DNA of 30,188 nt, taken from NCBI GenBank assembly GCA_032718475.1, contig JAUCBJ010003707.1, positions 1 through 30,188 on the forward strand, in the 5' to 3' direction. Both the position numbers and the translations under genes were made by a program. Below are positions 16,790-29,708 of this stretch, in pieces. The stretch is from Nemertoderma westbladi. Its lineage: Eukaryota > Xenacoelomorpha > Nemertodermatida > Nemertodermatidae. The notes under the pieces were generated by a model. The model was not told the origin of the DNA, ran no database searches, and saw only the letters and a program-made list of their open reading frames with translations. Positions within the stretch are counted from its first letter, which is position 1. Each line of letters begins with the position of its first letter.

Positions 16790-19003
16790 TCATAATCCCT
16801 CTTCTAGCAAGTTATCTAGGACATCCAGGTCGGAAGATAAACCATCAACATGGGTTTGAGAATCTTCAGCTCGTTGCTCTGCAAGAGTATCAGGTACCGG
16901 TACATCATCTCGGATATCATTCCCCGGGCTCTCCACAATGATATCAGCCTCAGCTAAATATAAAATGTATATATGTATTAATTAATTAATCAAATATTTT
17001 AGGGGGGGGGGGGGGGGGGGGGTAACACTAGCCTTTAAAAGTGCCCTGGAAATTTTCAAGCATATATTACTCATCAACGCGCGTTGTGTAGGTCAGATGT
17101 CTGGGAAAAATCTGGTTTCCGTGGCAATTTTGTAACGATAACATTTGTAACGATAAGTATTATATGTAAGTATATGTAATAAATATGTATGGTATATAAT
17201 ATAAAAGTATATGCAAAAATTCAAGGTATTACGACTTGGGACCAATCCCTATCCCTTCCCCCACTACATGACTTATTCTGCATCCAAATTACATTGTTCT
17301 ATTTTTCAGTTTCCATGACAACCGTTGCAAACAGACGTTTTGATACAAGAATCGTTAATTCGGGCATAAACTATACAATAAAATGTTCTGAAACTTTATT
17401 TGCATCATAGCTGGAACAAGAACCCACAAGCTGGAACATTTTGTAAATTTCAAAACGTTCCAGAAATATCTAGTTACCATGGTAACTGGGTATTTGTGGT
17501 AAATATCGAGACTTGAAAAATATCGCGATCAAAAAATATCGAGAGTAAAAATATCGCAAAATATAGAAAAATATAAGACACAAACTGACACAAACTATGA
17601 AACAAGCAATTTATAAAAACTACTAAAGTAAAGTTAATGTCCTTACCTTTAGGTAAACGTCGTTTGTCGATATAGCAGCGGTGTGCTTTCATTAGTGCCT
17701 GCTCAATTATATATTCGTTGAATCCTGGTGATTTTGAATTTACAGAAATTAGAGCTTTTAATACACCCAATTTAACTAGGGAATATTTGGCCCCACCAGG
17801 ACCAGCTAAAGCGCCATGACTTTTTCCTGTCATTGAACATTGCAGCCCAAATTCTCGGGTAATGAGACGCTGCATTTGGCGACTAACTGTCGCTCGCAGA
17901 TTAGGTCCCCCAAGTGATAATAAGTGTTTCTCGATATTGCCATTGGATAGTAAACTCGCTAATTCCTCTTTCGAATTCGCTGGCCCAGGAAGCGCTGATG
18001 ATCTACCTGTATTCTCCGCTCCCCCACAGGTAGTATGTTTCTTAATATTGTCCTTCATTCTACCAACTTGAATTCCGAGGCTAATAATATCATTTCGGTT
18101 GTTATAACTTAGAGCGAAATTAGCCTCAGCTAGTTGTCGATCAGACATGGTCTTAATATTGAGAGATGTAGACCCAGACAACCTACGATATTCACTCAAT
18201 GTAGGAGAAGTATCACTAGTACTGCTGGGAGCAGCTGATATTGAATTCCTTAATTGACGCATATAAACATCATCATTCGCTGGTAATACTGGCGATGACA
18301 CAGTGGGTGTCGAAATTCCAGCATTCGCAGAAAGGACTGCCCCTCCAGTAAGTCCATTTTCAGAAGTAACGGATGGCAGATTGGGCCTGGCAATATTAAA
18401 TACGGGAAGAGATGGTGATGGTGAAGTTAAGAAACACTCTGGATCGATAGCAGATTCCAATCGATTGGTCGCAGTACTATTATTAGATAATGGTGTAAAT
18501 GGAGGAACTGGATTAGGCCGCGAAAACATTGATTGCGGCTGCTGAGAACCTGCATTTGAAAGTGATAACACTGGGTGCGGTCGTTTGAAGTTACCACTAC
18601 CGGTAACACATTCATCGTCATCAGATGAGGGAATTGCCGGCCCAATGCTCTTATAGGAGCTAAATCGAAGTCGTTTGGTACGCGGTGCCGAATCGTCAAT
18701 TACCGTCATCATACGCGGTGTAACCTCATATATCTGTCTAAACTTATAGCCATTGGCCTTCATTTCCCTAGCCTTATTAAGAACAGCAACATAATTCGCA
18801 TCGTTCAGGTCGCCATGAGTTAAAACATCGCACGTATATATATTGCCTTCACCGCCATAATTGACTCTGTAGGTACTAGGTGCACCATTGACTCCCGTTG
18901 CAGGGCAAATATGATCGTAGTCACACACCTCTCTTTCCAAGTCCACAGAAAAGAATTGTTTATCTTTCTTATAATATACAATAGCGTCGCTAATTGAAAA
19001 CAT
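16790..19003 (-). CDS. DUF4806-like protein, two exons, 506 aa
   Basis: Exon 1 is 19003-17647 (true ATG) and exon 2 is 16953-16790. The donor reads AAAG|GTAAGG at 17647/17646 and the acceptor TTTAG|CTGAGG at 16954/16953. Exon lengths of 1357 and 164 sum to 507 codons including TGA, so phase is kept. The N-terminal ~90 residues resemble the start of DUF4806-type proteins and a Ser/Pro/Asn-rich linker follows. Residues about 340-450 (SLGGPNLRATVSRQMQRLIT, GKSHGA, YSLVKLGVLKALI) fit the DUF4806 pattern; a BEN-like helical domain is the alternative. Exon 2 adds an acidic tail ending LDNLLEEGL. It lies 330 bp downstream of a transposase on the same strand, suggesting a second protein of that transposon, perhaps for DNA binding. 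Unlike the transposase it has no lesions. Confidence 0.8.
17002..17022 (+). repeat. 21-base G homopolymer in an intron
   Basis: There is an uninterrupted run of 21 G on the plus strand (21 C on the transcribed gene strand), about 48 bp before the splice acceptor of the DUF4806-like gene. Confidence 0.9.
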
Positions 19004-19333
19004 TGTACCAGTTGAATATAAATGAACTTAAGCAAACAAACAATTAAAATAGCAGTGTATGTATAGTTTTGAGTTTCAGATAGTGTATAGGCAGATTACG
19101 GGTAGAATATAAATTCCAGAGAATTGTGTCTGACAATGATAAGAAATTTTAAACATGAGCCATAGAGTGAGCCATATTTAAGAATCGTATAAAGTCATTA
19201 TATATTTAACAAATTCTATTATCTGAGAAACAAAATCATGACATATAAAAAGATAGTGGTATATACATTGATTAAGCAACAAAGTCGTTACCTATGTATT
19301 TATCAAATAATATTATCAAGGCAAGGATGCTAT

Positions 19334-21287
19334 TTAATTACACAGAACTGATATATATAATATATCACTAAGTGGCAATTCTTTATCAGGAAATGGCATA
19401 CATATACACCAACGGTAGTTTCCTTTTGTGATGGAAACAGAAGAAACAGTGGTGCCTCTTCTAAAGAAACCCTCTCCATATCCACGACTGCTGCATGGTG
19501 TATGGTAAGCATCATCGATCAATTCGAGCTGAAAACCAGAAATCACAGTCACAGTTTCAGTATCCTTCCTCGTCTTTGCAATTAGTACCCACAAGTTTCT
19601 ATAAGGAAATATATACAGTTTCCTTTTCTAGGAGTAATTTCTTTAGATTTTATCAAGTTTGGTATTGAATACTGTGCAGCTACCTTCGACCTCATATGTT
19701 TGTTAACTGTCTCTTGTAATATTAAGTCTATTCTCTTAGAATTTATTCCACGTTTTAATTCAGACAAATAACTTTCGCAGTTATATGAATCAACATATGT
19801 ACATTAAATGTGTAGCCGGCTTTAGTGTAGAGGTCACCAATTTCGCTGTGAAATTGTAACAGTAGGCGCTCAGCAAAATCTCTATATTCAGATTGAACAA
19901 CAAGTTCCTTTGAGACAAGAATTCTTAGAGCAACATGCAGCCTCATTAAGTGATTAAAATACATAGTGGGTAGAAAGTCTTTCATTAAAGGACTAGCATA
20001 CAATATAAACGAACGTAATTCAGTGGCTTTGTATTGTTTGACATAATCAAAACTTCTCAACGGCCGATTGAAAATAAGGGGCATTCGCACGCCAAATGCA
20101 TTTAGTATTGCATTGATCTCAACACATCTGGTTGGTCTGATGGCACAAGGCAAAGGGGCTAAATGATTACAACTTGAACTTCTTGAAACCCATGATAAAA
20201 TGAGTTGTTTAGTGACACCCAAGCACAAAGAATGCATATATTCGGGTGGAACACAAGACGATAAACCAAGCCTTGGAATAAACCGCAAAGGAGACAATCT
20301 AAGTTGGTGATTAACATCGGTTATTTGGTTGTAATGACTGTCCAGCCTACAAGCAAATCCACTTCCTGGAAAAATAACTTTCCTAAAATCATGAGAATAT
20401 TCTCCAGGAATAAAACAGTAAGGGCAACAGTAATATCCAGAATGTGATTTTATTCCTAAAAGCATGCTTCGGGCTGGCGTATCAGCTAAAATGAGTTTAA
20501 TATCTATATTGAATTCAACCACATATGAAATAAACTGTTGTAAATATTCATCTAAATCGTTTGGCTTGCTTTTACCTAACCATAATGATATGACAAATGG
20601 CTTACTATGATCTTGGCAATGTTCAGCTCCCAAAATTGGCCATAGTGCTGTATTAGATGATCTTGATAAGGGTAATCCATCAATACTAACATCCAACTTT
20701 AACAGGTGGTGTTCATTTGGAACTCCAAAGAAAACCATTTGACCTCCAGCACAAGGAATTCTCTGTAGCGATCTCTCCGCGGCGTTTAGGTGATGACATC
20801 TCAAAGTAGTGACAGAAGATGGAAGGTGCTGGAAACCCCTTTTACGCAGCAATAATAGAAGAGATGATAAAGCTCTATCTGATACTGAGCTATATTGGGC
20901 TGCCCACTGCAAAAGATCACAACAAAAATTATCACTTAGGTTGCAAGATCTGGAGGGAAATGTACCGTCATCAGTCAGTTCAGATTCAGATGCATTAGAA
21001 TTAGAGGAACTGCTTTCAGTTTCAGAATGACTGCTGCTACTATCACTAATAGTACTTGTTTGCAAGTCATCATCATCAGTAGGTCTACTGGAAGTAGAAG
21101 AACTAATGTTTGCACTGATGCTCATGCTCCCATGGTTATCTTCAAGTATCGCGCATACTGGTATCTCACTTATATTTCCATATTCTCTACTGTCATGGCC
21201 ATGGTGATGTCCTATACCAGTAATATGAGATAATTCAAATGCTATTTGATGTTTCCTTTTGCGATATTCCTGCGATCTAGAAGTCAT
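19334..21287 (-). pseudogene. Broken DNA transposase, Tnp2/CACTA-like
   Basis: The main frame runs from ATG 21287 to 19755 (510 residues). After a Ser/Asp-rich N-terminus come the recurrent motifs of this transposase type. They are LDVSIDGLPLSRSS..LWPIL (about 198-219), ILADTPARSMLLG with GYYCCPYC (266-291) and CVPPEYMHSLCLGVTKQLI (about 345-365); the Asp and Glu residues in them are candidates for the DDE triad. At FNVHMLIHIT (about 19785) the frame ends, and the family-like continuation CESYLSELKRGI appears in another frame at once. The usual GPLW..S.F.FE segment is missing, so a small deletion with frameshift is likely. A third frame from about 19594 to 19334 carries a further C-terminal piece. 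Superfamily assignment is from motif memory; terminal repeats were not found. Confidence 0.7.
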
Positions 21288-21510
21288 GACGGAGTAAAGA
21301 AATATCTAAATAATGATATTCTCAAATATTGCAGAATACTAGTCTATACAGCTATCTATGGAATTGTATTATTGACATCAAAGTATGAAAACAATAAGAA
21401 AGTAAATGTGGTAGAGTTAGAGTTAGAGTATAAACAAACACCGACATAAGAAACACATTTACACATAATTTGAGATGGACTTGCACATGAGCATAAATGC
21501 ACCAGCATAA

Positions 21511-22080
21511 AAGCATAAATGTAAAGTTCTTACTGTAGGAAGTTCTAATGTACCAGATGCAATGTATTCAATTAATAACTATGCACTTGAAAATGTGTCA
21601 TCTTTCCGTGATTTAGGAGTAGAAGTTGATAGTAAGTTATATTTTGCAAATCACATTGATTTAATAACTAAAAAGTGCTATAAAGTAATTAATTGTTTAT
21701 TTAGGTGTTTTTCCACTAACGACTGTGAAGCTATTTTATTTGCCTATAAAGTGTATGCAAGGCCGATTTTAGAATATGGTAGTGCAATATGGAACCCTTT
21801 TTGTAATTCAAAACCTTTTCTTGGCCTAACAGACAAGCTTGAGTCGGTCCAAAGATATTTTACCCGTAGGTTATTCCACCGGTGCTATTTAGATACTGAT
21901 GCTTGTTACCTAATGTCAACGGCGGTTTGCCGATGTTGGTCCACAGGCAAATTGGCGCTGTGTTTTTAGTATCATTGATGTAAAAAACCAAGATAATTTG
22001 TTTATAGATAGATTGCCCTACCACATGAGATGAAATGTCTACATTTTATACTGTATTTTCCTCCAGTTATAACTTTGAGT
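21511..22080 (+). mobile_element. 5'-truncated LINE: reverse transcriptase C-terminal fragment
   Basis: The plus-strand frame from about 21514 (HKCKVLTVGS) to 21969 holds the conserved end of a non-LTR retrotransposon RT. Motifs include SSFRDLGVEVDSKLYFANHI, YARPILEYGSAIWNPF and LESVQRYFTRRLF, typical of jockey/CR1/RTE-like elements. The upstream RT domain and endonuclease are absent, and after about 21905 the frame degenerates. The remaining ~110 bp may be the element's 3' part. This is a dead copy. Confidence 0.75.
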
Positions 22081-22109
22081 ATAGTTATACTGTATATGTA
22101 TACTTTCTT

Positions 22110-22317
22110 TGTACAGTCTGACCGTGTCAGTCTGCATTCATTACTTTATACATACTTCTGACCGTGTCAGTCTGCATTCATTAACTTTATACATACTTTG
22201 TACAGTCTGACCGTGTCAGTCTGCATTCATTAACTATATACATACTTTGTACAGTCTGACCGTGTCAGTCTGCAGTCATCACTTTCAATTGCCCGTCTGA
22301 CCGTGTCAGTCAACCTT
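22110..22317. repeat. ~49 bp minisatellite, five copies
   Basis: Copies of a unit containing CTGACCGTGTCAGTCTGCA and TTAACTTTATACATACTTTG start at about 22114, 22158, 22203, 22252 and 22295; the clearest adjacent pair is 49 bp apart and the last copy is partial. Each has the interrupted palindrome CTGAC-CGT-GTCAG. It follows the LINE fragment directly, so it could be the LINE's 3' end or an independent array. Confidence 0.8.
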
Positions 22318-23777
22318 TACTTGTGATAGCGGTACCGTGTACCGTCTGTACCGTGTACAGCTCAAGGATGGATTATTGGGGCATTTGAAATTCTGAAACA
22401 CAGCGTTTGTAGGGTCCAAACCCCTACAAACTGTTATCTCGCCCTACTTTCGGATATATTTCAATATTCCACAGTTCCAAGATTTCTAATGCTGTAATGT
22501 TGACCTACAGTTTGGTTGTTGATGTTGGTGCTTATTGCTATAGACCTATTGCCGATATTATTGAACCACAATAATTATTACTGGAGACAGCTCCTAGGTT
22601 GGGGGCCAATTATTATCAAACCGGTGAGTTTTTGGAGTTATTTATAAACCTCTTGGGTATAACCTAATTAAAGCTTGATATCATAATAACCTCCCACGTT
22701 AGATAGGCCTAGGTAGCAAGTTCATTGACCTCAATTATAGACACCATTTATCCGTTTGTGAGCGAGATAGTTTTCTCGAATTCAAGTTACAACGCCCATG
22801 ACAGCATGACCCCCCTTTATTGCGTAATCGCAGCCATGCAAAGTCGTTCCATCCTTCTGAGAAATCACATTGTTAAAATCGACTTTGACATTTCAGAATT
22901 TCAATTTTTCACAGTCTTTGCTTGTCATTCGTATAGTTCTATATCGGTATAGTGGCCTATAGATCTATGCATCACTAGGCCTACTAATAATCTTTATACC
23001 CAAAATTTGCATTGGAATTAATTTTCTCCATATTTTGTAGACCTACCGTTACTATACTGCCATATGTTGTTAAATGGTGGTAGGCTACATGGTATCTATC
23101 TCAATATATACTGATATACCCTACTTCACTACTTGTCAGCTTGTATGACGTAGGCCTGGTTATATCTGTATATAGCTTACTAGAGTTATACTGTTATACC
23201 GGTGCTAACAAAACTAACTGCCAGACTGCCTACCTGTAATCAAGCTGTCAAGTAGGCCTACCGTATATACCGGTAATTACCGTAATTATCTGGCCTATCA
23301 GCCTATATACTTTATATAGGCATACCGGTACAGTATTTGACATACAAGCATACAGACATTGTTCAGAGTTGAGCTTTGCAGTCTCCATGGTTCGTTAGTT
23401 GTGGGATCTTCCTCACTTCTAGCAGATCACAGGAGCAGTTCTGTAGTGGTAGTGCACCCAAGTCGGTGTGTGTCTGTCTGCTGGTCTGTGAATTTATGAA
23501 TTTAATTCATTACAAATTCCGAAAATTCAATATTTATTATATAAATATATATATACCGGTCCCAGTTTATAATAAATTTGTACCGGTAATTTAATTCCAA
23601 AATTTCTACCATAGTCTGATAGTCTAATAGTACTACTGAAAGTGTAACAGCTACAGCAGTAGGCCTACAACAAATGTATATATATCAGTATAGGCCTACT
23701 GGTAAATAAACTTATACCTGTCAGCCTGCAGTTCCCTCAGCATAATACCATATCATTCTGTTCCTATTTAATATAAA
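22318..23777. other. Non-coding region upstream of BEL-B, presumably with its 5' LTR and leader
   Basis: No protein-like frame is supported. A 5' LTR of BEL-B should end in this interval, but its partner lies outside the window, so its limits cannot be drawn. The sequence has many AGGCCT (e.g. near 22706, 22978, 23151, 23254, 23663, 23692) and ACCGGT words. GTACCGTGTAC-type repeats occur at 22331-22359. A TTCAGAGTT initiator-like word lies near 23360. Confidence 0.4.
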
Positions 23778-26700
23778 ATGAGTACCCAATCCACACACAG
23801 TAAGAAAGGTATGAAATCTACACAAAGCAAGGAGAATGTAGACCAAGATAGTACACTCAGTGGTAACCTTTCACAGGCACAATCAGATTCTTATCTTGGA
23901 GGAGCTACTTCCCAAGATTCGAAGGAAATTTTGACTAGTCTGAATGCATTAGGTATTTCCACCACTTCTTTAGAAGGGGAAGGTTGGCGTAGAGTGGTTG
24001 GTGGTCTTTTTAGTCGTTTCACACGTCGTGTAAATGAGATCCTGAAAATTTTGGAAGATCAAACTGCTCAAGTGGATCCTGAATCTGTTAAGGGGTTTCC
24101 AGATGAAATTCAAATAATAATAGACAAACGGAAGCATCTAAGTTATACATTGCGTAGGTTTGCCATTTTATCAGCACGTGAACCGCTTCGGCTATATCTA
24201 GAACAGTCAGATACTTTGTTTAATGAGTTAGTCGAACATTTTCAAACTTTGGTAGCACCAGTTTATTGTCCACAGGTTGATATTTCAGTCAATAAGGTTG
24301 CAGACTTAACACTTTGCCCAGATGACAGTATTTCTCAGACTTCATCAAATTCCCAGAGGAGTCAGGCTAGTTCTACAGTGCGTGCCCGAATCGAGGCTGA
24401 GCGCAAATTAGATGCAGAGAAATTGGAACGAGTGAAGAAGTTAGCAAACCTAAAATTAAAGCAGGCTGCTACCCAGATAAAAGCGCAAGAGGAGATAAAT
24501 GCTACATTGGATGAAATTGCCCAACGGGAGACTGTGCGAATCACTGAGCTCAGTTCACCATCATCTCATTCCAACCACACATCAGAACAAAGGTGTCAAT
24601 CTCCAGTCTCACAACCTTTGGAATTCAATCCATTACTGTCCTCTACACAGGTGCAAAATCCCATGAAGGCAAATATGGATCCATCAGTACAGCCATTGTC
24701 AGTTCAACCACCAAATCATACACCGCGTATGCTGTTAAATCCCAATGTGAACCCCTTCCCACCATTGAAGCTCCAACAACGAGGTAATTATCGGGTTCAG
24801 GAACCTAACCCTAATCCAACACGACGATTATATACTTCAGCACCAGATGATCACCATATCTCCAGTGTTAATCCACAGGGAAGGATTCCTCCTACCAGTG
24901 GTCTGGTCAAACCTCCATATAATGTACCTACGAAGTCAAATGTCATTCAAAATCAGCCAACTAGGCCTCGGATGCCTTCCCAGGATGTACGATTATCCCC
25001 ATCACAAAAAGGTGAAGTTTATCCACGGAAAGAGTTCTTTAATTCGAATTTGCATCATCACCCACCTCGTAGTTCTCCTCCACGGCATCCACCATTTCAG
25101 TCAGCACCTGTTTCTTTATCTAGAGGTTCATTTGACTCCCAACCCCACCAATCAAGACATTTTACACATCCAGAGGAATCTGTGCACCAGTATGACAGAT
25201 CAGAACGTGATTACCGACCTTCCTATCCATCCTATCATGTAACTGAATCTTCACAGCCGGTACAATTTGCACCCCCTGCACATTCCTCCTATCCTGGCCA
25301 AGAACTATGGACGACTCGGCCATCCAACCTTAATACAACTTTAGAACAAACAAGTATGCGAATCCTTTCACAAGCTGAGATTAGTCGGTTCCTTCCACAA
25401 CCAAAATTTGTTACCTTTAAAGGAGAGCCAGAGAACTGGCCTACCTTTTTTCAATATTTTACTTCAACTGTTCTTAGTCGAGAGTTATCTTCCTTAGAAA
25501 ATCTTAATTATTTATTATCTGCTACATCCGGTCCGCCGCACCTTATGGTAGAGCAGCATATTGGGATTCCAAATGGCTTTGAAGGGGCTTGGGAGAAACT
25601 CAAGAAGCGTTACGGTAATCCTAGGTGGCTTGCACAAACTCTTTACCGGCAAGCAATCAACTACCCTACCCTTAAAGGTAGCCATGATGTGATTCCCTAC
25701 TTTGATACATTAGAAAGGATAGTAACTCAGCTCACTACAATTGGCCAAGTTAATGAGCTCGATAATGCTGCTGTCTTATCTATTTTAGTTCAGAAGTTGC
25801 ATGGACCTAGTGAAGGACGTTGGTACAAGGTAGTCAAAAGGCTGGTCTACCCTGATTCCTGTCGAGTTAGCCCTCGTTCTGAGAAACTTGCAGATTTCAT
25901 GAAATTCCTAGAATCTGAAGTGGATTTGGCGGAGTGTAGTGGTGCACCATCTACTTCTTATTGGACAACAAAGAATGTACACTGTCAACAGCCTAGAATC
26001 GAGTCACGGCCTTCTTTCCGTTGGAAACCAAAACCTGCAGTTGAGGCAGCGCTACCTGCTTCTACAATTATTGTATCTGACGAATCTGCAGATTGTAATG
26101 CAGAGGAGAGTGCATGTGCTGTTTTTGATCATAAACAACAGATGCCTTCTAAACTGGGTTCCTCTGTCCCAAAATTAAAATCATCGACCTTCAAAGATTA
26201 TTCTGGTCTTTCCAAGTGTCCACGGTGTAAGACTGGATCACACTATTTAGCTCGATGTGAACCCTTCCTCAAAGATGATATAACCCAACGACGTGAATTC
26301 GTTTTGAAACAAAGTTTGTGTTTTAATTGTCTTCGCTCTGGACATACAGTAGGTGACTGTACCTCTCCTGTTAGTTGCAAAGTTTGTAAGCACCACCATC
26401 ATACTTCATTATGCCGAGACCCAAGTTCATCTACTGCTGTAGCAGTTCTTCTTGCAGAACTCGTTGATGAGTCAGCTTCATATTCACCCAAGGATATGTA
26501 TGAAAAGGACACTGAAGCTGATGTATATGTAGCTGGGGAGGTTGATTCGTCTCTTGCCAAATCTTTTCTGAAGAAGCAGCGAAGTATTCGTGAATATCCA
26601 ATCCTACCAGTTAAAGTTGTCGGAAATGGTGTTGAGCATAAATGTTATGCTCTTCTTGATACTGGGAGCACTGCCACCTTTGTGGATGAATCTATCTTTG

Positions 26701-29700
26701 ATCGTATATTCCCTGAATCTGATGCTTTACAGCTAACCTTGAAGGGTATTTCTGGAGAATCATTTGTTGGGACTCGTAAGGCCTTTGGAACAATTTGTTC
26801 GGCTGATGACTCCTGTTCTGCCTCTCTGAATCAGGTACGAATGGTTCGTCTTAAGTTTGGCCAGACTTGCGGAAGAGTTTATGATTGGTCTATAGATCCA
26901 TTTCCTGCCAAAGTTGGTATACCTGTAGTCTCTCTTCCTGATCCCTCTGTAGTAATGATTATCGGGGGTAACTGCCCAGAGTTACGGATAGTGCTTGAGC
27001 AGCGGCCATCAAATCCTCAAGTGTATGATTCCCTAGCTACAAAATGTCTTCTTGGATGGTACTTTACAGGACCATCCAAAAGGACTTGTATAGAGCGTCA
27101 ATGGCCATCCTTACCTTCAGAATCATACGTTTTATCAGATAATACAGAATCTTCAGCCAATCTTTGGGATGAGGAAATATTACCAGAAGATACTTCTGAG
27201 ATGTTGCTCCATTTAGAGGATTATAGTCAGGAAGATGATTCTTTGGAAGCATTTCCAGATACTTGTTTCCACACTTTGATGGAAGAAACCCTACAACTTG
27301 TCAATACTGGGCTAGACCTGCAGCATGATGATGATAAATTTATCTTACAGGCATTGGACTACCGTGTCACCTGCTGGCTTGATAGCCAGAAACTTCAGCC
27401 ACGAGACCTAGAGAAGAGTAGCTCTGTGGAGGAGCGACGAGCTGCCGACATTCAGCGAACTACCCGTCGACTTTTGCCTGATGGGCATTATGAGATTGGT
27501 CTTCTATGGAGAAAACCTGAACCTCATCTTATCAATAATAAACCATTGGCCCTACGTAGGCTCAATTCTTTGAGATCACGTCTTCTTGCGCGTCCTGAGG
27601 TCAATAAGATGTATCACATTGAAATGGATAAACTAATAGATAATGGGTGGGCTGTGCGTATCCCAGATTCTTTACTTGAACCTACTCCGCGGACCTACTA
27701 CCTCCCTCATCATTTTGTGGTCAATCCAGAAAAACCTGGGAAAGTACGTGTTGTTAATGATTGCGCTGCTGTCTTTCGTGGTATGTCACTTAATAGTGAG
27801 CTCATGACTGGACCAAATTATCTTCGCAACATCATAGGTATTCTTCTCCGTTTTCGCATTTCAGCCATTGCATATATCGCCGACATAGAGGCAATGTTTA
27901 TGCAAGTACGAGTTAAGCCAATGGATAGAGATTCACTCCGATATTTGTGGTGGGAGAATAATGATATGTCTAGAGAACCAGTGGAATTTCAGATGTGTTC
28001 TCAAGCCTTTGGCATTACATCTTCACCTTCAAATGCAGGTTGTGCAGTAGTTGGTACTGTTGAGGACAATCAAGACCGCAAGGATGAGTTTGGAAGACCA
28101 TTCTACTCTCCAGAAGCTGCTAGCGTCTTGCTTCATGACATATATATGGATGACGTGATGAATTCCCAACCAACCATTGAACAAGCCATTACTGTGGCTC
28201 ATGAAGTTCGTCAAACACTCGCCTTGGGAGGTTTTAATTTGATCAAGTTTGCGAGTAACAGTGAACATTTCTTGCGATCCTTTGATCATAAACTGCGAAA
28301 GGATGCATCTATTGAACTTGGTGTAGATCCATTACCTACTACAAAGGCCCTCGGAATTCGATGGGATCCTGCAGAGGATATTCTTTTCTTCAAGGTTAAA
28401 TCATTTGAAGGCTCTGAAAGGACCAAGCGACTCTGCCTGTCGATCTTAGCCACCACCTTTGATCCTCTTGGATTGGTTGCTCCAGTCATCATGTCTGGTA
28501 AAATCCTTCTTAAGGATATTTGGACCCATGGATTAGATTGGGATGACAAACTCCCATTTGACTTACTAACACGTTGGAATAAGTGGGAAGGATCTCTTCA
28601 ACAGTTGAATACCCTGCGATTACCACGACATTATCTTCCAAATTTACAGTCTTCTTCTTCAATTGAACTTCATGTCTTTAGTGATGCCAGTTCCGAGGGC
28701 ATGGGAGCAGTTTCCTACCTTCGTTGGGAAGCAAATGATGAACCGGAAATCCGTACTGCATTACTCGGATGCAAGACACATATCATGCCATCCAAAAGGT
28801 TGACCATTCCTCGTGCAGAACTGCAAGCAGCCGTATATGGCATTGAGCTCGCAAAAACATTACACCAGGAACTCCCATGGCCAGAGGCCAAGGTTACCTT
28901 TTGGACTGATGCCTCACTTGTTCTTCAGTATTTGAATAATGAGACTGTGGAGTTTGTAATATTTGTTACAAATCGTGTACAGACAATCCTTTCATTCTCT
29001 TCTGTCAACCAGTGGAGACACGTACCAGGGGAAATAAATCCTGCTGATGCTGCATCTCGTGGACTATATGGTGATAAACTCCTATCCAGTAATCTTTGGT
29101 TTCAAGGTCCAGAATTTCTTCGACAGTCTTCTAATTGTTGGCCCGCTGCACTTTCAGATGTCACTCTTGGCAAGGGAGCGGAATTGAAGGAGAAGTTGCC
29201 AAAGTTGAGTCGAGCTGGTAATGACAATATTTTGCAGGTCAAGATATCCAGTCTGGATAATTTACTTCAGATAGTTTTCCCCTCATCCACTAATGAGGCT
29301 TTTCCAGATATCTCTAATGGAGTTTCATCAGTTCTCTCTCGTTTCATCGACCATTATAGATCATTTGGTAAATTAGTTCGTGCTATCACCTGGCTGAAGC
29401 GTCTAGCTCATTGGCACTTTAGTAGAAACCCTCGTAAGATTACTGAGCAGAATAAGAAGGTTGTCATGTTACCTGAGGAAAATATTACAAATGTCACAAC
29501 CATAAGACCTAACCTCAAGAAAAGGGTTTCATTTAAGGGAATACCTCACCCTGAACCTCTTGCTTTAGCCAGCACAAGACGTCAGCTATTGCGTTTCATC
29601 CAACTCCGCTCTGTTCCGGAGAAATATCATAAGTTACAGACTTTACAGCAGACATTTATCCCTGACAAGTTCCATGCTGTGATGCATAATGGTCTCATGC

Positions 29701-29708
29701 GAGTTGGG
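23778..29708 (+). mobile_element. BEL-B: BEL/Pao retrotransposon, 3' part missing or displaced
   Basis: This is the recognisable body of the second element. It is clearly a different lineage from BEL-A: the opposite strand, a single fused frame, a different protease motif and no recognisable nucleotide similarity in gag. Its 3' limit is the abrupt loss of pol similarity at about 29709. An insertion into the integrase or a deletion could explain this. Confidence 0.75.

Noticed and set aside
22110-22317. CRISPR-like array
   Set aside because: Adjacent near-identical units without unique spacers, in a eukaryotic context; this is a minisatellite.
22725-22952. 75-codon plus-strand frame
   Set aside because: Average composition, no recognisable motif, and no splice or homology support.
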